Part shown: positions 17,701 to 24,018 of the stretch, piece after piece
Position numbering within the stretch: the first letter of the stretch is position 1
How the letters are laid out: each line of letters begins with the position of its first letter
From: a virus
Length of the DNA: 32,602 nucleotides
Strand: one strand, 5' to 3'
Virus record (IMG/VR): IMGVR_UViG_3300045971_000042
Coordinates: 1 to 32,602 of that record
The notes under the pieces: model-generated
What the model saw: only the letters and a program-made list of their open reading frames with translations
The model's database searches: none
Told to the model about the DNA's origin: nothing
Translations under genes and position numbers: made by a program

Positions 17701-17885
17701 GCGCCAACTAATACTTGCGTTAAAGTCTCAAACTTACCATTGAGTGACTCAACTGCTTTTTCTGTCTTAGTTAGTCCACCACTAAATCCAGTCGTGAACT
17801 TGTTGGCTGCTACTTCTGCTGCTTTTAGTTTACTTGTATAGTCTGTGTCAACTATACCTAATGATACGGAAATGTCGCTTGCCAT
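14781..17885 (-). CDS. tail tape measure protein
   Basis: 1034 residues. It has alternating coiled-coil and hydrophobic parts: an N-terminal DTDYTSKLKAAEVAANKF region, long Ala-rich helices (300-410), a hydrophobic segment near 420-442 (LNAFLLLLGSMTAVYQAVW) and coiled coil about 500-720. From about 748 comes the lambda tape-measure signature (FTKSFKGMEDVLVNFAKTGK, then LLRSQIQQTFANMM). After that the protein is Gly/Ser-rich with GGGSLPAGKFGIVGEKGPEL, a common C-terminal motif, and the end is LIYALTQQGAKGMKA. Tape measures set tail length and cross the host membrane during DNA delivery. The ATG overlaps the preceding stop (TAATG) and has a strong ribosome site (AGGTGG). Confidence 0.9.
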   Translation of the reverse strand: MASDISVSLGIVDTDYTSKLKAAEVAANKFTTGFSGGLTKTEKAVESLNGKFETLTQVLVGAGIIEFSRSLLESANELNDVSSSLGVTIGRLMEMQTVAAISSGSIDGMTKMLEKLQIAVGDAAAGNDALRGTFQSIGQSGQTLAAASLDIQFYNIAKALAAMGPGAEQAAKANELFDKTARGFDWDSYVKKIEETYGAFTPFGEAQKKAANLSEELNRQMMLTKGAFVEIIQPVIDLITPTGDLSDRMAAAKKTAEVLAGALALFATSATINAFGTIAKAVGSLAGLMSSTVVPTNVATAAIVNQSRALGTFLSGAYARVGSAITTVEVATIRYNAALAANGAESTVTIAAQNALTAATARLAVAEEAASVAATGAAASIARIDAVAAASIPAMGGASVAATGLGASLVRLSAGAAAALGPLNAFLLLLGSMTAVYQAVWGKDGIANGGGGSNWISDLLGVTDATERATAAQKENNTTTEQSGTIQEAAAEAAAKAATEKAWAQTQLVSGLSIETEKVKATTKAMQDSLSATKERIALQIKNVGLTKEAQDVSLAQFDAEVKAGNDLLKVDQQIADQKEKLKKKGITGEEVAAIRQTISALEDQKKVYTDIEVSAKAITEAELQRNGLLAIQSSFLDAQDKAKQQLMDLDKESAQMTMTDSEKRISNIQYQIKSEQEAALKSFEAARGRKANAEEENEIRNKISASYDGIIAKTNKVIAQSRDFSTGWSKAMNQYVDEATNGAKQAEDLFTKSFKGMEDVLVNFAKTGKFEWKSFAADMLETLLRSQIQQTFANMMNGMKDSTGGLMGAIGSLFGGGSSGSATSQKQDTGIMGAVSSIFGGGSGAKDGTPVFVTNWPGSGVGGAFSAASSLLGSGAGGAGSGSPLSSVITGIGDLFASDNQSTAQYSSGYASRQGFGGSSQQQDSGLTSVLSSLGDGISSFTSGISDFFGGFFAGGGSLPAGKFGIVGEKGPELITGPANITPGSGVSAQGGGVTNVYYTINANDASSFAQMLARDPSLIYALTQQGAKGMKA

Positions 17886-18181
17886 TATTTCACCACCTTT
17901 TTAATTACTGATTGCACTATCTTTTTAATCTCTTTAATAGTAGGTTCAGTCATACCACGTGGTGCTTGATTACTTGAACCCGCATCAAGTCGTGATGCAT
18001 AGCCGTATGCTGCTTGAATGACGTCTTGACCATCAAGACGTGTGTTACGTCGTGCATTACCACTGTGCTTTGGGGTATTTGCTATGAAGATTGGAAGTGC
18101 TTGTTTCATCACTTCATGTTTAACTGACGTTGCGGCAGCTATCTTCTTATGTAATCCTGACAAATCTGTAGTAGTTGCCAT
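17885..18181 (-). CDS. HK97 gp10-like tail/neck completion protein
   Basis: 98 residues. The segment AYGYASRLDAGSSNQAPRGM followed by a helical C-terminus (EPTIKEIKKIVQSVIKKVVK) is typical of HK97 gp10-like and related minor structural proteins (pattern Y...LD.G.S.QAP.GM). The N-terminus has a short hydrophobic patch (ALPIFIANTP). Relatives usually lie among head-tail connector genes, but here it is between the chaperones and the tape measure. The function is probably in tail completion, with moderate certainty. Confidence 0.6.
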   Translation of the reverse strand: MATTTDLSGLHKKIAAATSVKHEVMKQALPIFIANTPKHSGNARRNTRLDGQDVIQAAYGYASRLDAGSSNQAPRGMTEPTIKEIKKIVQSVIKKVVK

Positions 18182-18206
18182 AATCTATTGATCCTCTATC
18201 TACACT

Positions 18207-18214
18207 TATTTATT
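18207..18214 (-). promoter_or_regulatory. AATAAATA late-promoter-like motif
   Basis: AATAAATA on the minus strand, overlapping the stop codon of the T-type chaperone frame and 25 bases upstream of the gp10-like gene. It belongs to the recurrent set listed under findings; because it overlaps a stop codon it is weaker evidence than the copy at 22068. Confidence 0.25.
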
Positions 18215-18431
18215 GCTTCTTATTCAGAGCATAAATGGCAGCTAAATCATCAGGCTGCTCTTGTGATGGCAGTGAACCCAAATTGTTCGTCTGATTTTCT
18301 CTCTTACGGTTGTAATAACCCAGAGAGTTAGTTAAGTAGTAAAGGTCATTGGTAGTTGCGCGAGCGAGTGCGTCAGATGGTAAGCAGTGATAACGAGTAC
18401 ACAGAGAATCAACCATAAGTACCATCCCCAT
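18210..18431 (-). CDS. T-type tail chaperone frame (made as G-T fusion by -1 frameshift)
   Basis: The frame encodes 73 residues from the ATG at 18431 and is open upstream as far as the GGGAAAG heptamer at 18467-18473. In that frame 12 more codons (VTSSEVLDGTQE) precede the ATG. The likely product is therefore a G-T fusion of about 183 residues covering 18210-18760, not a separately started protein. The frame contains a Cys-Leu-Pro-Ser segment and a polar C-terminus (AAIYALNKKQ). In lambda, gpG and gpGT chaperone the tape measure and tail tube, and the arrangement before the tape measure is the same. No ribosome site is visible for the ATG at 18431. Confidence 0.75.
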   Translation of the reverse strand: MGMVLMVDSLCTRYHCLPSDALARATTNDLYYLTNSLGYYNRKRENQTNNLGSLPSQEQPDDLAAIYALNKKQ

Positions 18432-18463
18432 CTCTTGGGTGCCATCTAGTACCTCACTCGATG

Positions 18464-18760
18464 TTACTTTCCCAGTAACTCCATCACTTTCGCTAAGATT
18501 TTAACACCAAGTGCTGGCTTAGGCATTCTGTTACCGACATAGATTGGTGACCCGTCTTGTTTTAAGACTAGCCCTTGCAATAGGTTGATGGATTCATCTT
18601 GATTCTTACCTAGTGATGATGACAACTTAATAAACACGTTAAGTGGTTGGCGGTCCGGTGTGTAAAATACCAGAGACCCGTTATACTCAGCAACTGTTTC
18701 TTCGTCGTCGATTTCTACTTTCACCAAAACTGGTTCTACAAATACATCTTCTAAGTTCAT
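18464..18760 (-). CDS. G-type tail assembly chaperone
   Basis: 98 residues. The sequence has the usual acidic-to-hydrophobic makeup (MNLEDVFVEPVLVKVEIDDE, then KPALGVKILAKVMELLGK). The final codons contain the slippery heptamer, and a -1 shift would add the T part. It starts by overlapping the upstream 61-residue gene by 4 bases (ATGA). The position between tail tube and tape measure fits the gpG role. Function is inferred from position and the frameshift rather than from strong sequence motifs. Confidence 0.7.
   Translation of the reverse strand: MNLEDVFVEPVLVKVEIDDEETVAEYNGSLVFYTPDRQPLNVFIKLSSSLGKNQDESINLLQGLVLKQDGSPIYVGNRMPKPALGVKILAKVMELLGK
18467..18473 (-). other. programmed -1 ribosomal frameshift site GGGAAAG
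   Basis: The minus strand reads CTG GGA AAG TAA in the G frame. The heptamer G GGA AAG allows both tRNAs to slip to GGG AAA, after which the T frame is open to 18210. This is the same heptamer used between lambda genes G and T. The zero-frame stop TAA follows immediately. Confidence 0.8.
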
Positions 18761-18942
18761 GATTTATCTCCTTGTCTGTTAATCATTTCGTTAATGAGTA
18801 ATAGAAAGAAGTGTAATCGTGATTCGATTTTGTCTGCATCACGTCGTAAGCATCGCATTTCGTTTGTTGCTTTAGCCATCTCTGCTAGTGCTGACTTGAG
18901 TATGTCAGAATCTGAAGCTTTGTTGATTGTGTCATCTATCAT
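18757..18942 (-). CDS. small protein between tail tube and chaperone
   Basis: 61 residues, mostly helical: a charged N-terminus (MIDDTINKASDSDILKSALA) and a hydrophobic stretch near 46-56 (LHFFLLLINEM). No family recognised. It overlaps the G-type chaperone by 4 bases (ATGA), so it is probably cotranslated with it. It is also the first gene after the tandem hairpins at 18985-19035 and an AATAAATA motif, so it may start a transcription unit. Confidence 0.55.
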   Translation of the reverse strand: MIDDTINKASDSDILKSALAEMAKATNEMRCLRRDADKIESRLHFFLLLINEMINRQGDKS

Positions 18943-18965
18943 TCTATAAATCTCTTTAACATAAC

Positions 18966-18973
18966 TATTTATT
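18966..18973 (-). promoter_or_regulatory. AATAAATA late-promoter-like motif after a terminator
   Basis: The motif lies 12 bases past the hairpin at 18985-19010 and 23 bases upstream of the 61-residue gene. Order terminator, motif, gene is what a new transcription unit would show. No -35 box is obvious. Confidence 0.35.
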
Positions 18974-18984
18974 AGTCATAGAAA

Positions 18985-19035
18985 GGGGACTACATTTTAC
19001 TGTAATCCCCGATCAGGTCCTAGGTAGTAGGACCT
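18985..19035 (-). terminator. tandem hairpins, terminator-like
   Basis: After the tail tube stop (19042) the minus-strand RNA has two hairpins. The first (19015-19035) is a perfect 8-bp stem AGGTCCTA/TAGGACCT with a 5-base loop. The second (18985-19010) pairs GGGGA.TACA with TGTA.TCCCC, 10 positions with one mismatch, and is followed by TTTCT. Termination is plausible but the T-run is short, so partial read-through or a 3'-end stabiliser is also possible. Confidence 0.5.
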
Positions 19036-19041
19036 AAACTA

Positions 19042-19512
19042 TTACGCGATTGTGTAAGAACCGCTGATAGTGAACGTTGCTGGGGTCGTCCAGATTGGAG
19101 AATCTGCCGAGCCAGTTAACGCTAAACCAGTAACATAAGCATTGCCAGTCATGGTCTTAGACCCAACTGTTACTGCTACACGTACCATAGTCTTTGCATT
19201 TGACAAGCCTACCAAGCCAAGAGCTGGTGCGCTACCTGCTGCTGGAGAACCAATAGTAGTACCAAACATGTCTGCTTCTGCTACAACTAAGTTGCAACCG
19301 ATGCTGTTGTTTGCTGTCGTTGGTACAGTTAGTTTACCTGAGTTATCAAGTTGGGTCCATGTGAACGAATCGTTCGACGTATTGATAGTTACGTCTTTTA
19401 ACGCGGTTAGCGTCAATGCGGTACCAACAACAGCAACGTTTGCATCAAGTGCAGTTACCGCTACTGTTGGGTATGAGCCAGATACGCCTGGCTTAATTTG
19501 AATGTATGACAT
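19042..19512 (-). CDS. major tail tube protein
   Basis: 156 residues, Ala/Thr/Val-rich and predicted beta-sandwich. It starts MSYIQIKPGVSGSYPTVAVT and contains NDSFTWTQLDNSG and TMVRVAVTVGSKTMTGNAYV. Size, composition, and place between the connector genes and the chaperones fit the tail tube role. It is followed by two hairpins, as if it were a highly expressed unit's 3' end. Identification is mainly from context. Confidence 0.65.
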   Translation of the reverse strand: MSYIQIKPGVSGSYPTVAVTALDANVAVVGTALTLTALKDVTINTSNDSFTWTQLDNSGKLTVPTTANNSIGCNLVVAEADMFGTTIGSPAAGSAPALGLVGLSNAKTMVRVAVTVGSKTMTGNAYVTGLALTGSADSPIWTTPATFTISGSYTIA

Positions 19513-19533
19513 TTTAATGTTTCCTTATGTGTG

Positions 19534-19926
19534 TTAGTTGAATTTGACCAATTTGAATTGAACTTTGGTCGCTATTAAATCGTTTATGTACTCTGTTGTC
19601 GACTCTACTGTAGAACTCATCAATCCTGGTAGTACATACGTATCTATAAAACTTTCTATCGTCGTACGGGTCGTGTCGTAGTCTGTAGGTAGTGTTTTAG
19701 CATCATTGCTAAAGTAAACATCTACAGTGGTCTCTGTTTGATTAACTGTCATGTCAAACGTAACTACTAACGGCTCTACTAACTTCTGCTCTTTGTCTAC
19801 GTATACTCGCTTAGGGTTCTTAGTGTACAATTCTACACCAGACACACTAAATGGTAGTTCACTCGATAAAGCAAAACTACCCAAGTCTTGTGCGGTTAAG
19901 AACGACATTAAGTCATCGCGAATCAT
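19534..19926 (-). CDS. putative tail terminator/head-tail joining protein
   Basis: 130 residues, alpha/beta. It starts MIRDDLMSFLTAQDLGSFAL, has YTKNPKRVYVDKEQ (34-47), a beta-rich middle (VVTFDMTVNQTETTVDVYFS) and ends FKLVKFN. Position between the 167-residue connector and the tail tube is that of tail terminators or minor joining proteins. It starts one base after the connector stop, so translation is coupled. No distinctive motif was recognised. Confidence 0.5.
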   Translation of the reverse strand: MIRDDLMSFLTAQDLGSFALSSELPFSVSGVELYTKNPKRVYVDKEQKLVEPLVVTFDMTVNQTETTVDVYFSNDAKTLPTDYDTTRTTIESFIDTYVLPGLMSSTVESTTEYINDLIATKVQFKLVKFN

Positions 19927-19927
19927 G

Positions 19928-20431
19928 TTATCTCACTCGCTTTAAATTGAAATAGCCTGGCTCTTTCTCTTTTGTCGTAACGACTCCTGTCCCGTTGAAG
20001 TCATACCAGTCACCTGCCGTAATTATTTCTCCAAACAGTTTATCTGCTTGAGTATTATAATGGGCCATCTTACGAAATTCTGAGTTGTCTTCTTTACCAA
20101 AGTCTGCGACTTGTGGGAGAATGTACTCTGCCATTGCTGTATAGATGCAAAGTTCATTGAACTCTGTTAATCTATCAATAATGCGATTTCCGTCTAGTGC
20201 TGGTATGTCAACTTCGGCTATGGAAGTGGTACTATTTTTCATGTAGTAATTCTTCCACCAGTCGGTGCTACGTAACTTAGATAAAATCCTTGCTGTTGCT
20301 CTTTGCAAGTGAGACAAAATAACGTCTTCAGTTAGTCCTTCGTTGGCTTCAAACAACCGCGTATCTCTCGCTTGGAGATCTTCCGCAGTTGCGAAACTTA
20401 ACAAAACACCGTTACTTTTGATGAAGGCCAT
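19928..20431 (-). CDS. head-tail connector/adaptor protein
   Basis: 167 residues, mainly helical: ATAEDLQARDTRLFEANEG, then SHLQRATARILSKLRSTDWW, matching the helical adaptor type (gp6/gp15-like) that joins portal to tail. The C-terminal part has a short GTGVVTTKEKEPGYFNLK tail. It lies directly after the capsid gene, with a 22-base gap. Family-level guess from length, helix content and location. Confidence 0.6.
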   Translation of the reverse strand: MAFIKSNGVLLSFATAEDLQARDTRLFEANEGLTEDVILSHLQRATARILSKLRSTDWWKNYYMKNSTTSIAEVDIPALDGNRIIDRLTEFNELCIYTAMAEYILPQVADFGKEDNSEFRKMAHYNTQADKLFGEIITAGDWYDFNGTGVVTTKEKEPGYFNLKRVR

Positions 20432-20453
20432 TATCTATGATCTCACTTAGACT

Positions 20454-21290
20454 TTACAAAGTGGCATCTGATGTCAATTTAACACCGTAAGTTGCGTGTA
20501 AAATGCCAGCGCCTGCGTTAGCGGTCAACACCAAGTCAGTAGCACGAGCTTTAGCTTGACGTTGTGCTTCCATTGTAACAGTACCACGCATTGTAGTAGC
20601 GATAGCGGATGGAGCAAATACAGCACCGATAGAATCTGCATTACCGTCAACAGCAACTAAGCCGCTTTCGTATACAGCAACACCTGACACTTGGCCAATG
20701 TAACCAGCTTGCAATACGTTGTTACCAACATTGCTCAATGCTGGGATAGCAGTGCCACCAGCGGAAGCCAATTCTTTCTTAACTGCCAATGCTTGACCTG
20801 GGTTCAACACACAGAAGAATGGACCAGTCAATTTTGCTTGACGCAATTTTGCTGCTGCTTTCATGATGTGAGCAACTGTCAATGTACCTGCTGCGCCTGG
20901 ACCTGCTTCAGCAAAGCCAGTGAACAAATCAAACACTTGGCTGTCCATTGCTTCAGCAATAGCACGGCCTGCTTGGTCACCCAATTGTCCCAACACGTTG
21001 TTGGTTGAGTCACGTAACATGTCAGTTACAGTGTGTGCTGATACAATTTCAGCTAACGTAACAGCAACAGACGTTGTGTTCGTATCAGCAGAAGTAGCAG
21101 CGGATTCATCAGTAATGACTTGAGCAGCAATGCCAGCCCATACTGGGATCTGAACAGTCTTGCCAGTGCCCATAGGTTGGTCAAATACTGTAGTCAATTG
21201 ACGAGCAATAGACGTTTCGTAAGCAGCAAACTGAGCTGCGGTAAGCAAATTAACGAATAATTCGCTGTTGATGGTTGTGTTGTTAGCCAT
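20454..21290 (-). CDS. major capsid protein
   Basis: 278 residues, HK97-fold type. It starts MANNTTINSELFVNLLTAAQ, then TVFDQPMGTGKTVQIPVWAG (36-55), HTVTDMLRDSTNNVLGQLGD and QAGRAIAEAMDSQVFDLF (about 90-130), and ends YGVKLTSD. This pattern of capsid proteins without a long delta domain goes with a separate scaffold gene, which is present just upstream. Codon use looks favoured (frequent CCA, ACA, GCA), consistent with high expression. The start has an AGGA site 8 bases away. Confidence 0.85.
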   Translation of the reverse strand: MANNTTINSELFVNLLTAAQFAAYETSIARQLTTVFDQPMGTGKTVQIPVWAGIAAQVITDESAATSADTNTTSVAVTLAEIVSAHTVTDMLRDSTNNVLGQLGDQAGRAIAEAMDSQVFDLFTGFAEAGPGAAGTLTVAHIMKAAAKLRQAKLTGPFFCVLNPGQALAVKKELASAGGTAIPALSNVGNNVLQAGYIGQVSGVAVYESGLVAVDGNADSIGAVFAPSAIATTMRGTVTMEAQRQAKARATDLVLTANAGAGILHATYGVKLTSDATL

Positions 21291-21355
21291 GATTAATTCC
21301 TATAAAGTTAAATGGTTATTCTCTCAGGGTTAGTAAATGACCCTATGCCAGTTAT

Positions 21356-22036
21356 TTACCCTTTAGCCTTAGCCTTAGCTTCGGCATAAATTTTACGGTG
21401 TTGAGGATTGCTCATGTCTAGCTTAGACAAATCAATTGCTCCATTACCTACTGCATTAAACGAGCTTTGAGTATTAGTCGTAGCTGGCGTTGGTGACGCA
21501 AAATGTGGGTTAACTGTTAAAAACTCTTTTACTAAGTCCTCAACGGTAAACGCTACCCCTTTGTCGTTGTATCGCACTGTGCCTTTAGCATCTACGATTT
21601 CAACTTCACCATCTGCATTAAGTCGAACATTAGGTTGTAACAATGCCCTTACCTGATCTGGGTTAACGCTCTTCAGCTGGGCAGCCGCGCTAACTAGAGG
21701 GGTATTGATCTTGTATTCCTTGATGATCTGATCTCGCTTAGAGATTTCACTATCCTTTTTAGCAGCTAATTCTTGCATGATCTTGTCGAACTCTCCACGC
21801 TTCAGAGCTTCTGCCTGTTTGGCTTCGTCTGCTTTTACACGTAGTTGACGTAATTCGTTTGGATCTCCTAAATCTTCATAAGGCTTTAACAGTTTCTTTG
21901 AGAGTGACTGTTTGAGTCCGCTCATGTGTCTGTCAAATTCTTCTTGTGTGTAGGTTCGAATTGTGCTGCTATTGCCGTCCTGAGTTGAATTAGTAGAAGT
22001 CTCAGTTACTTCAGATTCCAATGAATTTGTTGTCAT
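21356..22036 (-). CDS. capsid scaffold protein
   Basis: 226 residues. A Ser/Thr-rich N-terminus (1-30) is followed by a long helical coiled coil (EEFDRHMSGLKQSLSKKLLK, EAKQAEALKRGEFDKIMQEL, KDSEISKRDQIIKEYKIN, about 32-110), then a small globular part with a DGEVEIVDAKG stretch and a basic C-terminus (AKAKAKG), the part that typically contacts coat protein. The layout and place before the capsid gene are those of GP20-like scaffolds. It would be removed from the mature head. Confidence 0.75.
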   Translation of the reverse strand: MTTNSLESEVTETSTNSTQDGNSSTIRTYTQEEFDRHMSGLKQSLSKKLLKPYEDLGDPNELRQLRVKADEAKQAEALKRGEFDKIMQELAAKKDSEISKRDQIIKEYKINTPLVSAAAQLKSVNPDQVRALLQPNVRLNADGEVEIVDAKGTVRYNDKGVAFTVEDLVKEFLTVNPHFASPTPATTNTQSSFNAVGNGAIDLSKLDMSNPQHRKIYAEAKAKAKG

Positions 22037-22067
22037 TGTGGCATTTATCCTTATGGTTAAGTATTAG

Positions 22068-22075
22068 TATTTATA
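22068..22075 (-). promoter_or_regulatory. TATAAATA late-promoter-like motif
   Basis: Exact match to the T4 late promoter consensus TATAAATA on the minus strand, 31 bases upstream of the scaffold start, in a true gap between genes. It is the best copy in the recurrent set. No T4-like late sigma factor gene is in the window. Confidence 0.4.
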
Positions 22076-22106
22076 CCAATTAGATCGTATTGGATTTTGG
22101 CGAAGT

Positions 22107-22112
22107 TATAAT
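22107..22112 (+). promoter_or_regulatory. TATAAT -10 box for paralogue B
   Basis: A perfect TATAAT on the plus strand ends 6 bases before the ATG at 22119 (0 before the GTG at 22113). A transcript would begin at or near the ATG, so mRNA may be leaderless. No clear -35 box. Confidence 0.35.
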
Positions 22113-22571
22113 GTGTTTATGACAAAACATGCTGGTAGACATCCATTAGAAAGAGCAAAAGGTATCTTCGCAACCAAACGCTGGTCATCTAAAAAACGAG
22201 GGATTGAATGGAATTTTACGTTTGATGAATGGTATAAATGGTGGTTAGATAATGGAGTGGATCGAAATGTTCAGTATGGGTATGTTACTAAAGATACTTT
22301 ATGCATGTGCAGACATTTTGATAAAGGTCCATACTCACCTGAAAATGTTTACTGTGCTACTGTTAGTAAAAATGTTTCTGATTCATTAGCCTGGAATCCA
22401 AGAAGGTCTGAACAAAAAAGTAGAAAAATTTCAATAGCACTTGGTATGCCTGTTACCACCCCTCTAGGTAATTTCAAAACACATAGAGAGGCAGGTAAAG
22501 CTCATAACGTGAGCAGCTCAACGATAGAGTATCGTATAAAAACTAAGCCGCTGGAGTATTACCACTCGTAG
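22113..22571 (+). CDS. homing-endonuclease-like protein (paralogue B)
   Basis: 152 residues from GTG at 22113; ATG at 22119 is the alternative start and may be the real one, given the TATAAT box at 22107. Residues 29-90 contain IEWNFTFDEWYKWWLDNGVD, CMCRHFDKGPY, N-VYCAT and N-VSDS. Residues 112-150 form a NUMOD1-like segment (VTTPLGNFKTHREAGKAHNV, then IEYRIKT). It is paralogous to 13358-13819 across both parts. The gene is on the opposite strand to the head genes and its 3' end overlaps the 3' end of the portal gene by 29 bases. This is consistent with mobile insertion next to an essential gene. Catalytic residues are not assigned. Confidence 0.65.
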   Translation: MFMTKHAGRHPLERAKGIFATKRWSSKKRGIEWNFTFDEWYKWWLDNGVDRNVQYGYVTKDTLCMCRHFDKGPYSPENVYCATVSKNVSDSLAWNPRRSEQKSRKISIALGMPVTTPLGNFKTHREAGKAHNVSSSTIEYRIKTKPLEYYHS

Positions 22572-23982
22572 ATTTAGCCATCATTACAGGCATTTCGTCA
22601 GGTGGTAACTCTCCTGGCTCTTGAACTGATTCTGGATTTAACAGTTCTGGATCAGTAATAGTTGCCAATTCATCGGTATCAAGTTCAAGCAAATCTAGGA
22701 TAGATGCTGTAATACCGGCTAATACTCTAGGATCAGTGCTACCACAAGTAGACAATGTCTGCAAGTCTGTAATCTCACGAGACTTGTCATGTATAGCAAA
22801 ACTGTCTGGGTAATCAACTTCAACATCAAAGGGTTGTGCTTGGTATTCGCAGAATAGTCTCCAGATCATCTCCTCGGCCAATTCTAAGTTATCTGCCATC
22901 TCTGCCAGTTTAGAGTTTAACAATGTAAATTCAGTTTCCATCGCTACACCAGATAGTTTAGTAGATACTGTTGCTCTTACTGAACCAATGTTAGCGATAC
23001 GCTCAATAGCAGCAACACTATGCTCAATGCTTGCGTGGAAGTTAGTGATGTTACCACCAGCAAACTCTAACACGTATGGCTTCAAGTTAGGGTCCATGTT
23101 GTCAGGCATCAAGATAATTGATCCTGGACCTATACCTGCTTGTGTGTCAGGTGTCTTAACCAAACTTGGGTGACTATCCATCCGCATTGATTGCTCTATT
23201 TCAGACTGGACGTTGTAAATGTAGCGTTGTTGGTCTGCGATGTCGTTGATTGCTGATGTGCCAATGCCACGAATGTGACCGCGTTGGTTGTATGCTATTA
23301 CCGCAGGTATCTTACCAAGTTGATTCACTTCGTTAAACTGTGCACGAATAACTTTCTCGTGTAAGTCTACTTCAGATGTAGTAATCAAGTCTTTAGTCCA
23401 TGCTTTAATAACTTGGATGTTGCCGTTGATTTCTTCTACATACTTTAGGAAGTCTAGTTCATAGCGACCAGATGGTGTACGTGTCCAGTTCCAGTCAATA
23501 ACTGTAAGTGGAGTAATAAGGGAAACATAAGGGCGAACATTTGCCGCAATCTCGTCTGCCTTAGTAACTGCACCAATGTTTGGCTTGCTAACGATAACCC
23601 ACGCATGTCCAAATACATTAGACCAGATAGCAACCTCTTTCATAAATGAGTCTAAGTCTCTATTATCAAGGTCAGCATCGTCAAGGAAGTCTGCCAACTC
23701 TGGTAAGTTCGCGATTGATCCAAAGTCTCGTTCTACTTCATCACGAAATAAGAATGAAATGTAAGTTGAGATTATACCTTTACATTGATTATCAAGTGGT
23801 GTTGCTTGCAGACGTGCCTGGTATTCCGCATCAGTCTCAAGTTGATAGCGTGTTAAGTGCTTACCTTTGCGGTATGTTTCACCACCCTCGTAACTCTCAA
23901 GTAAGAACCTCCAACGTGCTTCGTATTGCTGATAGATAGAATTGGATGAAATTACTTGTTCAAATTGTGTTAAGTCAGACAT
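22543..23982 (-). CDS. portal protein, DUF4055-like
   Basis: 479 residues. The region YEARWRFLLESYEGGETYRK (20-39), NQCKGIISTYISFLFRDEVE (84-103), IWSNVFGHAWVIVSKPN (about 138-154) and SVRATVSTKLSGVAMETEFT (about 340-360) are typical of DUF4055-type portals. The dodecameric portal is the head vertex for DNA entry and the tail attachment point. The C-terminus is acidic/Pro-rich and overlaps the opposing homing-endonuclease-like gene. It has an AGGAAA ribosome site and an AATAAATA motif 26 bases upstream. Confidence 0.8.
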   Translation of the reverse strand: MSDLTQFEQVISSNSIYQQYEARWRFLLESYEGGETYRKGKHLTRYQLETDAEYQARLQATPLDNQCKGIISTYISFLFRDEVERDFGSIANLPELADFLDDADLDNRDLDSFMKEVAIWSNVFGHAWVIVSKPNIGAVTKADEIAANVRPYVSLITPLTVIDWNWTRTPSGRYELDFLKYVEEINGNIQVIKAWTKDLITTSEVDLHEKVIRAQFNEVNQLGKIPAVIAYNQRGHIRGIGTSAINDIADQQRYIYNVQSEIEQSMRMDSHPSLVKTPDTQAGIGPGSIILMPDNMDPNLKPYVLEFAGGNITNFHASIEHSVAAIERIANIGSVRATVSTKLSGVAMETEFTLLNSKLAEMADNLELAEEMIWRLFCEYQAQPFDVEVDYPDSFAIHDKSREITDLQTLSTCGSTDPRVLAGITASILDLLELDTDELATITDPELLNPESVQEPGELPPDEMPVMMAKSTSGNTPAA

Positions 23983-24008
23983 TTGTATGTTTCCTGATGG
24001 GTATTAGT

Positions 24009-24016
24009 TATTTATT
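24009..24016 (-). promoter_or_regulatory. AATAAATA late-promoter-like motif
   Basis: AATAAATA on the minus strand, between the terminase stop and the portal start, 26 bases upstream of the ATG. Member of the recurrent motif set. Confidence 0.3.
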
Positions 24017-24018
24017 GC

